This document shows positions 16,233 to 25,387 of a stretch of 41,331 nt of DNA, one piece after another; position 1 is the stretch's first letter; each line of letters starts with the position of its first letter. The notes under the pieces are model-generated. The model saw nothing but the letters and a program-made list of their open reading frames with translations, made no database searches and had not been told where the DNA came from. Origin of the DNA: Anaerolineae bacterium (GTDB taxonomy: Bacteria > Chloroflexota > Anaerolineae > Aggregatilineales > Phototrophicaceae); NCBI GenBank assembly GCA_012270545.1, contig JAAXID010000118.1, positions 1-41,331 of the forward strand, written 5' to 3'. The translations under genes and the position numbers were made by a program.

Positions 16233-17600
16233 ATGAACATTATCGTCATAGTTTCAGACACGCTGCGCCGCGATTACTTGCCCTGTTATGGCAATGCGGA
16301 GGTCATCGCTCCTAACTTCGAGCGCTTTGCCGAGACGGCGCTTGTCTTTGAAGACTGTTACGCCGCGTCATTCCCGACCGTGCCAGCACGGGCAGACTTA
16401 ATGACCGGGCGCTATACATTCGCCTACTTGCCTTGGGGACCCCTGCCGCAATACGAAGTGACCTTAGCAGGCTTGCTTAGCGCGGCGGGCTATCGCACAG
16501 CAGTGATTGCCGATACGCCATTTTTGGCTCGTCGCGGGTATGGGCAGGACCGCGGCTTCCACGAGTTCATCTACGTCCGCGGGCAACTACATGGAACCGA
16601 ACGGGATTACCGACAGCTGCAACGTCAGGTTTCCGAGATAGAAGGTTACTGCGCGCCCAAGACATTCAAGGAAGCGGCCGACTGGCTCGAGCGTCACCAC
16701 GAAAGTCCTTTCTTCCTCTACGTAGATACCTGGGATCCGCACGAGCCCTGGGATCCTCCCGCTTGGTATGTTAAGCCACACATGCCCGAATACGCGGGCG
16801 AAGTTATCGCGCCAACATATTATGACTATGTCGCCGATGGCGTCAGCGAGCGTGACATTGAAATCGCCCGCGCCTGCTATATGGGCGAGATTGCGATGGT
16901 CGATCAGTGGTTCGGCTACTTGATGGAACGTGTACGCGCCCTCAACCTCCTCGCTGAAACGGCGATCATCTTTGTTTCCGACCATGGTTTCTACTTCGGC
17001 GAGCACGGCTTATTTGGCAAGCGCCGCTTTCGCTGGCCCGATGGCAGCGGATTCGATGAAGGGTTCGCCAAAGGAATGACTGTGCATCAGCGGCAAGTAC
17101 ATCGGTCGCCGTTGCACAATGAGCTGACGCAGATACCACTGCTGGTGAGGCTCCCAGGTGAAGCCGGTCGCCGAATCTCCGGTTTACTCTCATTGCCTGA
17201 TCTCATGCCCACTATATTGGAACTGCTGGAGGTTTCGGTTCCCGCGCGGACGCAAGCAAAGTCGGCTTTACCGTTGCTAAATGGAGAGCCCATCCACGAC
17301 CTGATCGTGACCAGCGCGCCCTTCGAAGAGGTGGGTGAACTGTCAAGGACGGTGGACGGGCAGAATCGCGTCGTGGTTGAGATATCGCCCAGCTCGATCA
17401 CCGATGGCGAGTGGGATCTGCTGTATGCGGTTGAAGGCCAGCGGGTGGAACTGTATCGCGCCAAAGAAGACCCAGGTCATGACAACGATGTGAGCGACGC
17501 CTATCCGGAAGTTGTTAATAAACTGCATCGTCGCTATACACAGTGGCTTAACGCAATTGACACGCCCGAACGATTCCTCAGGCCACGTGCGCGCCTTTGA
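16233..17600 (+). CDS. Sulfatase-fold protein with Thr at the formylglycine position
   Basis: A 455-residue protein of the sulfatase/alkaline-phosphatase superfamily. It starts MNIIVIVSDTLRRDYLPCYG, with the metal-binding Asp9 and the conserved start of S1 sulfatases, and carries VSDHGFYFGEHGLFGK for the late metal ligands. The signature that should read C/S-x-P-x-R reads T-V-P-A-R (residues 49-53) followed by ADLMTGR, so the residue normally changed to formylglycine is Thr. The GKWH block with the substrate Lys/His is also absent. It may be a phosphodiesterase-like member using Thr as nucleophile, as nucleotide pyrophosphatases do, or a non-catalytic one. ATG 16233 was chosen: the frame is open upstream but only into the permease gene. 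It is the fourth gene of the sugar operon. Confidence 0.85.
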   Translation: MNIIVIVSDTLRRDYLPCYGNAEVIAPNFERFAETALVFEDCYAASFPTVPARADLMTGRYTFAYLPWGPLPQYEVTLAGLLSAAGYRTAVIADTPFLARRGYGQDRGFHEFIYVRGQLHGTERDYRQLQRQVSEIEGYCAPKTFKEAADWLERHHESPFFLYVDTWDPHEPWDPPAWYVKPHMPEYAGEVIAPTYYDYVADGVSERDIEIARACYMGEIAMVDQWFGYLMERVRALNLLAETAIIFVSDHGFYFGEHGLFGKRRFRWPDGSGFDEGFAKGMTVHQRQVHRSPLHNELTQIPLLVRLPGEAGRRISGLLSLPDLMPTILELLEVSVPARTQAKSALPLLNGEPIHDLIVTSAPFEEVGELSRTVDGQNRVVVEISPSSITDGEWDLLYAVEGQRVELYRAKEDPGHDNDVSDAYPEVVNKLHRRYTQWLNAIDTPERFLRPRARL

Positions 17601-17916
17601 AAGGAAGTCACCAGGCTCTGCTGTCGTATAGCAGCGATTACAGGGCTTACACTTGTAGAGTTAGCTGCCGATTCTTTTGAAGCCGGCTTTGACCCGGTGT
17701 TCTATGTCTTGACAATAGAGACATTTGCTCTTGCCAATAGGTAACAATATCCGCGTAATTTGCCTCTCCCGGGAGCGTTAACCTGTTCCTAACTTCCTGT
17801 TTGATGTTATGCTATTGGAAACAGAACCCGGCGGATACTCGCAGCCGAACAATTGCCCGAAAGCTTTTAGACTTCTAGCGCGATAGCTATGCTCTAGAGA
17901 CGAAGGACCGAATCCC
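17601..17916. other. Intergenic region upstream of the P450 gene
   Basis: No gene is seen. ATGTCT/AGACAT (17704-17709 with 17719-17724) forms a short stem that might end the sulfatase operon, although no T-run follows. TATGCTATT near 17808 resembles a -10 box without a good -35. GAAGGA stands 8-13 bases before the P450 ATG. Confidence 0.3.
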
Positions 17917-19326
17917 ATGCCCCGCCACCGGTTCCCACCCGGGCCACCTGATGTGGGCCACAGCAAGATTGAGCAGTTTCTGACCTATCGCCGATTCCTC
18001 AAAGATCCGCTCGCCCGCGTGACGCGCTGGATGGCTGACTACGGCGATATCATCCATTACAAAACGGGCGGCCGTCATCAATACATGACCGCCAACCCCG
18101 ACATGATCCGCGAGGTGCTGGTTCGGCAGTCGCATATATTCATCAAAGGTCCCGATTACACCAACGAGAAGACCGGGCTGGCGCGCTTCATGGGCAGGGG
18201 ATTGGTAACGAGCAACGGCGACTTTTGGAAGCGCCAGCGCCGGCTCGTTCAGCCCGCTTTCCACACCCAGCGCATCACCGCCTACGCCGATACGATGGTC
18301 GACTATACTCGTGAGCGGATGGCACACTGGCGTGATGGGCAGGCGCTCGATGTGGACAAAGAAATGATGCTGCTGACGCTCATGATCGTCGGGCGTACCC
18401 TTTTCGACGCCGATGCTTCCACGACTGCAAACCAGGTCAAGAAAGCCGTTGACGTCGTGCAGAAAGCAAGCAACACGGCGAATCTGCTGCCGGCCTGGGT
18501 GCCAACGCCCTTGCGGATCCGTTCGCGGCGCGCCAATGCCATGCTGGACAAAATCGTCTATGGATTTATCGATCAGCGGCGTGCAACCGGCGAAGACCGC
18601 GGCGATTTGCTTTCCATGCTGCTGCTCTCGGAAGATGAAGACGGCGAGCGCATGACCGACGAGCAAGTGCGTGATGAAGCGGTCACGCTCTTCCTAGCGG
18701 GCCACGAGACCACAGCAAACGCGCTCAATTGGACCTTTTGGCTGCTGGCGCAGTATCCAGAGGCGGAAGCGCGGCTTCACCAGGAATTGGACACGGTTCT
18801 TCAGGGCGACCGTCCGACGCTGCCGGACCTCAAGCGGCTGCCCTATACTGATATGGTGATCAAAGAATCCATGCGCTTGATGCCGCCCGTCTGGTCGATC
18901 GGGCGCGTGAATCGAGAAGCGACCGAAGTCTTGGGCTACCCGTTCCCGCAGCGGTCCGGCATACAGATCTGCATCTATCTCGCGCACCGTCACCCGGATA
19001 TCTGGGAGCGACCGAACGAGTTCCTGCCGGAGCGCTGGGCCGATGAGCGCATAGACGAGATTCCCAAGTACGCCTACCTGCCCTTCGGCGGCGGACCGCG
19101 CGTCTGCATCGGCAACAGCTTCGCCACCATGGAAGCCAACCTCCTGCTGGCCACGATGGCGCAGCGCTACCGGATGCACTTAATCGAAGGCGTCGAAATC
19201 GTACCGCAACCCTTCATCACGATGTTCCCGCGCGATGGCTTGCCGATGCGGCTCGAGAAACGCTCGCTCAATGCAACAGCGCCGCCAAAACATGTGGAAG
19301 CCACATCGGCAGTGCCGGTAGCCTAA
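17917..19326 (+). CDS. Cytochrome P450
   Basis: A 469-residue cytochrome P450 without a membrane anchor. The heme-binding loop FGGGPRVCIG gives Cys397 as the thiolate ligand. The K-helix ExxR is E317-S-M-R320, and the I-helix oxygen-activation motif is AGHETT at 261-266. The N terminus PPGPPDVGHS is the usual proline-rich start. The length and the motif PERWADERIDEIPKYAYLPFG fit soluble bacterial P450s related to the CYP102/CYP110-like branch (class by general resemblance only). It needs an electron-transfer partner, which is not encoded nearby. It begins after a 316-bp gap and is followed by an M42 peptidase gene, so it may be monocistronic. Substrates are commonly fatty acids, terpenoids or xenobiotics; none can be assigned here. 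Confidence 0.95.
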   Translation: MPRHRFPPGPPDVGHSKIEQFLTYRRFLKDPLARVTRWMADYGDIIHYKTGGRHQYMTANPDMIREVLVRQSHIFIKGPDYTNEKTGLARFMGRGLVTSNGDFWKRQRRLVQPAFHTQRITAYADTMVDYTRERMAHWRDGQALDVDKEMMLLTLMIVGRTLFDADASTTANQVKKAVDVVQKASNTANLLPAWVPTPLRIRSRRANAMLDKIVYGFIDQRRATGEDRGDLLSMLLLSEDEDGERMTDEQVRDEAVTLFLAGHETTANALNWTFWLLAQYPEAEARLHQELDTVLQGDRPTLPDLKRLPYTDMVIKESMRLMPPVWSIGRVNREATEVLGYPFPQRSGIQICIYLAHRHPDIWERPNEFLPERWADERIDEIPKYAYLPFGGGPRVCIGNSFATMEANLLLATMAQRYRMHLIEGVEIVPQPFITMFPRDGLPMRLEKRSLNATAPPKHVEATSAVPVA

Positions 19327-19425
19327 CCGCGCCGCGTATCGCCTTTGCGGATACCCCCTGCGCAAACGACAAAACAGGTTACAATAAGCTCGTTCGCCAA
19401 CGATGGAAGAATGAGGCAGCCGCTT

Positions 19426-20415
19426 ATGCTTGAATTGACGAAGACACTGGTCGAAACCTGGGGACCGCCCGGTTACGAACATCGCATCCGCAATCGCATC
19501 CACGAGGAAGTAGCCGCGCTCGCCGACGAAACCTGGGTGGACGGCTTGGGCAATCTGATCTGCCGCGTCGGGGGCGGCGAGAAGAAAGTCCTGATCGCGG
19601 CGCACATGGACGAGATCGGCTTGATGGCGAATTATCAAGAGCCGGAGAGCGGCTATCTGCGCTTCACAAGTCTGGGCGGTTTGCGGCATGACACGCTCAA
19701 TGGCAATCGCGTCCAATTCGAAGACGGCACCGTCGGCGTGATCGCTGTGCAAGAGGGCGGCGGCAAGGCGCTCAGCGATTTCTACATTGATGTGCAAGAA
19801 GATGGCAACGGCAACGCCACGCCGGTTGGGCAGCCAGCCGCTTTCATGCGCGAGATGCAGGTGCGCGGGGAGCGCATCGTCGCCAAGTCGCTCGACGATC
19901 GCATCGGCTGCGTCGTCGCCATCGAGGTTATGCGCCGCCTAAAGCGGGAAACGCCGCACGAACTGTATTTCGCCTTCACCGTCCAGGAAGAAGTCGGCTT
20001 GCGTGGCGCCAAGACGGCCGCCCAGGGTGTGCGCCCAGATATCGGCATCGCCATCGATGTCACCGGCAGCGGCGATCAAATTCGCGGAAGCAAGATGCAG
20101 GTCAAATTGGGTGGCGGCGCGGCGATCAAAGTGCATGATCCCGGTCTGGTCGTGCCGATAGCGATAAAGAATTGGATGATCGAGCGCTGCGAAGCCGATG
20201 GCATCCCCTACCAATTAGAATTGCTGACCGGTGGCAGGACCGATGCTTCCGTCATCCAACTGACGGACTCGGGCGTGCCCAGCGGCTGCATCTCCATTCC
20301 GACGCGCTATCTGCACACCACCAGCGAAACAGTCGATATCGGCGATGTTCAAGCCTGCATCGACCTCTTGAGCGGCTTGCTCACCAATCCGATAGAACTC
20401 CAACAAGCACATTGA
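19426..20415 (+). CDS. M42 family glutamyl aminopeptidase / deblocking aminopeptidase
   Basis: A 329-residue M42 metallopeptidase. Metal and catalytic residues are visible: AAHMDEIG (His), SLDDRIG (bridging Asp), QEEVGLRGAK (catalytic Glu pair), AIDVTGSGD (Asp) and IPTRYLHTTSETV (last His). The start at 19426 gives MLELTKTLVETWGPPGYE, the usual family opening. Starts at 19411 or 19345 would add residues without homology; GAGG lies 10 bases before 19426. These enzymes form large tetrahedral complexes that trim peptides in the cytosol. The quinone-oxidoreductase-like gene follows 8 bp later, so they are probably cotranscribed. A TACAAT box at 19380 could be the -10 of this pair. Confidence 0.92.
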   Translation: MLELTKTLVETWGPPGYEHRIRNRIHEEVAALADETWVDGLGNLICRVGGGEKKVLIAAHMDEIGLMANYQEPESGYLRFTSLGGLRHDTLNGNRVQFEDGTVGVIAVQEGGGKALSDFYIDVQEDGNGNATPVGQPAAFMREMQVRGERIVAKSLDDRIGCVVAIEVMRRLKRETPHELYFAFTVQEEVGLRGAKTAAQGVRPDIGIAIDVTGSGDQIRGSKMQVKLGGGAAIKVHDPGLVVPIAIKNWMIERCEADGIPYQLELLTGGRTDASVIQLTDSGVPSGCISIPTRYLHTTSETVDIGDVQACIDLLSGLLTNPIELQQAH

Positions 20416-20423
20416 GAGCCGGC

Positions 20424-21398
20424 ATGAAAGCGGTGCTTTGCCACAAGTTTGGGCCGCCGGAAGATCTGACGCTTGGTGATGTCCCCAGCCCGCCGTTGAG
20501 CGCTGGCTGTGTCAGAATCGCCGTGCGCGCCTGTGGCCTCAATTTCCCCGATGTCCTGATGATCCAGGGCTTGTACCAATTGAAGCCGCCCTTTCCATTT
20601 AGCCCGGGCCTGGAGATCGCCGGCGAGATCATTGAGTTGGGGAGCGATGTACAGGGCTTGCAAGTCGGGGAGCGCGTCATGGCCACGCTGATGTACGGCG
20701 GCTTCGCCGAGGAAGTCGTCGTGCCCGCCTCCACGATTCTCCCGATGCCGGCTGAAATGAGCTATGAGCATGCGGCCGGCTTCCCATTGGCATATGGCAC
20801 ATCACATGTCGCCTTGTCTCATCGGGCGCGTTTGAAGGCGGGCGAAACGCTGCTCGTGCTGGGCGCGGCCGGCGGCGTCGGCTTGACGGCGGTCGAATTG
20901 GGAAAGCGCCTCGGCGCCCGCGTCATCGCAGCGGCAAGCAGTCCCGAAAAGCTTGAGCTAGCGCGCTCCTATGGCGCGGACGAGCTGATCGATTACAAAT
21001 CCGAAAACCTGCGCGACCGGCTGAACGAGCTGACGAAGGGCGGAGGCGTCGATGTCATCTACGATCCCGTCGGCGGAGACATCTTCGACCAGGCAGTACG
21101 GCGGATCGCCTGGGAGGGGCGTTACCTGATTATCGGTTTCGCCAGCGGACGCATCCCATCGCTGCCAGCGAACATAGCGCTGTTGAAAAACGCCTCAATT
21201 GTAGGCACGTATTGGGGCGCCTATCTGCAGCATGATCCCGACCTGATCCGCGATTCATTCGGCCAGCTAACGGCCTGGTACGCCGCCGGGCTACTGAAAC
21301 CCCATATCCACAAGGTTTTCGCCCTGGAGGACGCCGCGCCCGCTCTGCGTCAGCTGATGGACCGGCGCGCTATGGGCAAAGTCCTTCTAAAGACCTAG
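20424..21398 (+). CDS. NADPH:quinone oxidoreductase-type MDR family protein
   Basis: A 324-residue zinc-free medium-chain dehydrogenase/reductase. The start MKAVLCHKFGPPEDLTLGDV, the CGLNFPDVLMIQGLYQ strand and GLEIAGEIIELG are typical of quinone oxidoreductases and related enoyl reductases. The Rossmann NADPH site is LGAAGGVGLTAVELGKRLGA followed by AAASSPEKLELA. No structural-zinc Cys cluster is present. The ATG at 20424 follows the M42 stop after 8 bp, with GAGAGCC as a weak ribosome site. It probably reduces quinones or activated double bonds in the cytosol. Family certain, substrate unknown. Confidence 0.92.
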   Translation: MKAVLCHKFGPPEDLTLGDVPSPPLSAGCVRIAVRACGLNFPDVLMIQGLYQLKPPFPFSPGLEIAGEIIELGSDVQGLQVGERVMATLMYGGFAEEVVVPASTILPMPAEMSYEHAAGFPLAYGTSHVALSHRARLKAGETLLVLGAAGGVGLTAVELGKRLGARVIAAASSPEKLELARSYGADELIDYKSENLRDRLNELTKGGGVDVIYDPVGGDIFDQAVRRIAWEGRYLIIGFASGRIPSLPANIALLKNASIVGTYWGAYLQHDPDLIRDSFGQLTAWYAAGLLKPHIHKVFALEDAAPALRQLMDRRAMGKVLLKT

Positions 21399-21554
21399 CC
21401 CACTCTCCGCGCAGGCGCTGCGCAAAGCTGTCTCACGAAAATCTGTTCTAAGCTCAATCGCCCGATATTGGGTTCTATGCTATGCTGATTGATATGCCGT
21501 CCGCGAGCTTGTCGATTGAACGGCGCGCGTTCCCAAGTAGAACGGTTTCGACGC

Positions 21555-24500
21555 ATGTCATATCGTGGTGATAACGAGCCCGAATACATCGATGATGATG
21601 AGTATTTCGATCCGGACGAAAGCGGCAGCGGCCGGCGCGGATCCAATGTGTTAGGTGGCAGCGGCTCCTGGCCTGGTAACGATACATTTGACGAAGGCCC
21701 GGGAGACGCGCCTGTATCTGAACGTTCGCAATCTTCCAAGTCCGAGACCCGCAAACGTCCGAAACGCGCAGTCGCCGGCGCCGGGCGAAACAAAGTGAAA
21801 GCGCGGAATCCGGCGCCTTCGGTAGCAAGCAGCGAAGAGCGGCGCGCGCGTTTGGCCGGCAAGAAGCCCGGCTCCAAGGAACGGGACTCGCAGCGCCGCC
21901 CGCGGAAAGAAGAGCCGCGCCAGCAAAACGAAGAATCCCGGCGCGTGGGCCCCTTGGGCAGCCTGCGCGCGCGTTTCAGCCGCGCTGACAAGCAATCTGA
22001 TTCGACGTCAGAACGCGAAGCATCGCGGCTATCTACACTTGCAGGCGGCATCAACGGACGCATCGGCAACTTGCGCGGGCGCCTCGGCCGCACTCGCGAC
22101 AGCAGCGATCCCGCCGGAGAACGGTCTCGCAAAGACTCTGGCGATCCTGTACAAAGGGGCAGACGCGGCACGTCGGCGGCCAATGCCCGATCCGGCGCTG
22201 GCTTTTCCACCCGCCCGTCGCCTGAGCCGGCCGAATATCCCCGCGCTGAACCGACCAGCCGCACGCCCAGAATCGAATCGGCTGGCTGGCTGGACCTCGA
22301 TCGTAAGCTCGACTTGATTGGCGTCGCCCTCGTTTTCGGCGCTATCGTATTCTTCTTCAGCGCGCTCTCAGCCGAACAAGCGGCCATCAGCGGCGTCAAC
22401 CGGGTCATTGGACAAGCGCTTGGCTGGGGCGCCTTCGCCGTACCGGTCACCATGTTCGCCATTGGCCTGTGGCTGATCGTGCGCCACTTCGGAGAAGAAG
22501 CGCCGACTGTAGATCCGGTGCGCCTGTCCGGAATCGCGCTCGCCTTTCTAAGCGTCCTGGTATTCTTTCAATACACTGAGAGTTTCAACTACGCGGAAGC
22601 GCTATCGCGTATCGGTATATGCCGCAATCCCACCAATCCCGCCTGCGTTGAGGCGCTGGTGCAGCAGTCCTATCAGGCCGGTCGAGGTGGCGGACTGGTC
22701 GGCGGCTGGTTGTATAGCGCTCTGGTCAACAACTTGACCGAGGTGGGCGGCTTCGTCGTCATGCTCATGGTCATGACTTTCAGCGCGATGATGATCACGC
22801 GCTCGAGCATGGCCGAGCTGGCGGTTGTGGCGATCGGCGTCGGCCGCGGTCTGCGGACAAAGATGAGCCAGTACGCGGCGAAGCGGCGCGCGCTCCGTCT
22901 GGAAGCGCAGCAGCAAGTGGCATTGGCCGGGCATGAAAGCCATGTCCGTGTCTCCAAGCCAAAAGCGGCACAGTTGACGAGCGCATCGCAGGGCGCCCAT
23001 GCCCTGCCTGAACCAAGCGCGGACACGATGCCCGTCCCTCAGCGCTTGCGTGCTTTCTTTGGCTTGCGCGACAGATTATCTGCTGCCGGGGGCGAATCGC
23101 TACCGCTGGCCGCTGCGGCCGCCGAAGCGGGGACGAGCCCAAATCGCGGCGTTTTGGGGCGCCTTTTCGGTCGCAACAGCGCCCATGAAGTTGAAGCGCC
23201 GCCGCCATCACAGCCTGAGCCAACCGCCGGCGCGCTGGAACGATTCCTCAACCTGGGCGATGATCTTCCATTTTCGACGGAAGAGTCGCCGGTCTGGCAG
23301 AAACCGGTCCGTCCCCCGAGCGCGCAACCGGCAGGCGCCACTCCCCGCCCGCAGAACGACGAGAAAGCCATTCATCCCCGGCCCTCTATGCCCGAGCACA
23401 TCGAAGCAGAACCGCCGATGCCATCCCCTCCGCGCACCACATCGGAGCGGGAAGACAGCGCCCCTACGACCGCTAGCGCCGGCGCCTACCTACCGACTGA
23501 GCCACCGGCAGCCGCATCAGAGTCTGCGCCACATGACTCGATTGAGAATCACGTCCCCGAAAATGAATCCCCGGCGGAGGCTGTCGACGCAACAGGTTCG
23601 GAAAGCGAGAACGGTGCAGACAGGGTAGCGCCGCTCGAGTCAAGCTTCGACGAAGCGGAAGCGACTGTCACACGCAGCCCCTCAGCTCCACGACCGCGCA
23701 TCGACTGGCAGCTGCCCGATCACCGCGAATTGCTCAACAGCGGCAGCGAGGGCGAATTAGACCGCGAGCCGCTGCTGCGCCAGGCCCAGGTCATTGAGGA
23801 TACGCTCGCCAGCTTTGGCGCGCCCGGTCGAATAGTCGAGATTAAGTCCGGCCCGGTCATCACCCAGTATGGTGTCGAGCCAGCCTATCTGACCGCGAAG
23901 ACGGGCAAACAGAACCGCGTGAAAGTTAGCGCAATTGCCAAGCTCGACAAGGATCTCCAGCTTGCGCTCGGCGCCAAGTCGATTCGCGTGGAAGCGCCGG
24001 TGCCGGGCAAGGGCTATGTCGGTATCGAGGTGCCGAATCCGGATTCGGCGCGCGTCAGCCTGCGCGATGTGATGGAATCCAGGAGCTACCAAAAGATCGA
24101 ATCACCCTTGGCGATAGCGCTCGGCGTCTCCGTTGACGGTACGCCAATCTCCGGCGACCTGACTCAAATGCCGCACTTGCTCATCGCCGGCACCACCGGT
24201 TCCGGCAAATCGGTCTGCGTCAACGCCATCATCAACAGCATCATCGTCAGGAATTCGCCCGATGCCGTCAAGTTCATCATGATCGACCCCAAGCGCGTCG
24301 AGCTGACCGGCTATAATGGCGTGCCGCATTTGGTGGCGCCCGTGGTGGTCGAGCTGGAGCGGACCATCGGCGTGCTGCGCTGGGTGACGACCGAGATGGA
24401 CGCGCGCTACAGAAAGTTCAGTCAGGCCGGCGCCCGCAACATCGTCGACTACAACAGCATACTTGACCCCAACTTAGCACCCATGCCCTATATCGTCGTG

Positions 24501-25238
24501 ATCATCGACGAACTGGCCGACCTGATGATGATGGCGCCGGATGATACCGAGCGCGCCATCACGCGAATCGCCGCTTTGGCGCGAGCGACCGGCATCCACC
24601 TCGTCATCGCCACGCAGCGTCCATCGGTCGATGTCGTCACCGGCCTCATCAAAGCCAACTGCCCGGCGCGCATCGCCTTCGCCGTCGCCGGCAGCGTCGA
24701 CAGCCGCGTCATCCTCGATCAGCCGGGCGCTGAACGCCTGCTGGGCAAAGGCGACATGCTATATCTCTCGGGCAACTCGCCGGCGCCCCTGCGCATGCAA
24801 GGCGTGCACGTCTCCAACGAGGAGATCAACCGCATCATCCGTTACTGGAAGTTGCAGGCCGCTGGTATCGAAGGCATCGAGCCGATTCCTCTGCCTGCCC
24901 TGCCGGCAGCCAAGGGCGTCAGCGGGATCTCAAACGGCGATGACAGTACGCGTTTTGATCAGAGAGGCGCTCAGGCTGCTTTCTGGGATATGACGCCGAT
25001 CAAGGGCAAAGCGTCTGAAGGCGCCACCGGCAGCGCCAATCCCGCTGAAGACGAGCTCTACCAGGCGGCAGTCGACATGGTGCGGCGCTTGGACAAAGCC
25101 TCGATCTCGCTCTTGCAGCGGCGCTTACGCATCGGTTATACGCGGGCCGCGCGCCTGGTTGATATGATGGAAGCGCGTGGCGTGGTCGGGCCGCCCAAAG
25201 AAGGCAGCTCCAAACCGCGCGATGTCCTGCCGGAATAG
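21555..25238 (+). CDS. ftsK: FtsK/SpoIIIE DNA translocase with long disordered regions
   Basis: A 1227-residue DNA translocase for chromosome segregation at the septum. Residues 1-250 are charged, low-complexity and probably disordered. About four transmembrane segments lie between residues 250 and 416 (for example LIGVALVFGAIVFFF and FVVMLMVMTFSAMM). A long Pro/Glu/Ser-rich linker of about 300 residues follows. The motor starts near residue 723; Walker A GTTGSGKS is at 879-886, Walker B VVIIDELADL has Asp985-Glu986, and the winged-helix gamma domain that reads KOPS-like sites is at about 1166-1217 (DMVRRLDKASISLLQRRLRI). I chose the ATG at 21555; a TTG frame opening at 21489 has no homology. 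It is longer than the usual 750-900 residues because of the linkers. Confidence 0.93.
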   Translation: MSYRGDNEPEYIDDDEYFDPDESGSGRRGSNVLGGSGSWPGNDTFDEGPGDAPVSERSQSSKSETRKRPKRAVAGAGRNKVKARNPAPSVASSEERRARLAGKKPGSKERDSQRRPRKEEPRQQNEESRRVGPLGSLRARFSRADKQSDSTSEREASRLSTLAGGINGRIGNLRGRLGRTRDSSDPAGERSRKDSGDPVQRGRRGTSAANARSGAGFSTRPSPEPAEYPRAEPTSRTPRIESAGWLDLDRKLDLIGVALVFGAIVFFFSALSAEQAAISGVNRVIGQALGWGAFAVPVTMFAIGLWLIVRHFGEEAPTVDPVRLSGIALAFLSVLVFFQYTESFNYAEALSRIGICRNPTNPACVEALVQQSYQAGRGGGLVGGWLYSALVNNLTEVGGFVVMLMVMTFSAMMITRSSMAELAVVAIGVGRGLRTKMSQYAAKRRALRLEAQQQVALAGHESHVRVSKPKAAQLTSASQGAHALPEPSADTMPVPQRLRAFFGLRDRLSAAGGESLPLAAAAAEAGTSPNRGVLGRLFGRNSAHEVEAPPPSQPEPTAGALERFLNLGDDLPFSTEESPVWQKPVRPPSAQPAGATPRPQNDEKAIHPRPSMPEHIEAEPPMPSPPRTTSEREDSAPTTASAGAYLPTEPPAAASESAPHDSIENHVPENESPAEAVDATGSESENGADRVAPLESSFDEAEATVTRSPSAPRPRIDWQLPDHRELLNSGSEGELDREPLLRQAQVIEDTLASFGAPGRIVEIKSGPVITQYGVEPAYLTAKTGKQNRVKVSAIAKLDKDLQLALGAKSIRVEAPVPGKGYVGIEVPNPDSARVSLRDVMESRSYQKIESPLAIALGVSVDGTPISGDLTQMPHLLIAGTTGSGKSVCVNAIINSIIVRNSPDAVKFIMIDPKRVELTGYNGVPHLVAPVVVELERTIGVLRWVTTEMDARYRKFSQAGARNIVDYNSILDPNLAPMPYIVVIIDELADLMMMAPDDTERAITRIAALARATGIHLVIATQRPSVDVVTGLIKANCPARIAFAVAGSVDSRVILDQPGAERLLGKGDMLYLSGNSPAPLRMQGVHVSNEEINRIIRYWKLQAAGIEGIEPIPLPALPAAKGVSGISNGDDSTRFDQRGAQAAFWDMTPIKGKASEGATGSANPAEDELYQAAVDMVRRLDKASISLLQRRLRIGYTRAARLVDMMEARGVVGPPKEGSSKPRDVLPE

Positions 25239-25387
25239 ACTGGCGCCAATTGAATCGCAGGCTGCCGCGCGACGGCTTCGCCGCAGCTTACCTCTTTATC
25301 CACTCGTGCTCCTCCAGGTGAAAACATCACACTGCACATCACCCGCCCTTGCGCTACAATACGGCGCGGACAGAAAGGACTTGCCTC

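Noticed and set aside
17709..17737. TTGACA at 17709 as a P450 promoter
   Set aside because: No -10-like sequence occurs at 15-19 bases, and the hexamer lies inside a small inverted repeat.
21409..21423. GCGCAG-GCG-CTGCGC hairpin after the quinone oxidoreductase gene
   Set aside because: Three-base loop and no T-run after it; not convincing as a terminator.
21395..22462. Minus-strand 355-codon frame opposite the ftsK 5' part
   Set aside because: It is a long shadow frame caused by GC- and Arg/Ser-rich low-complexity codons of ftsK; no family motif or ribosome site.
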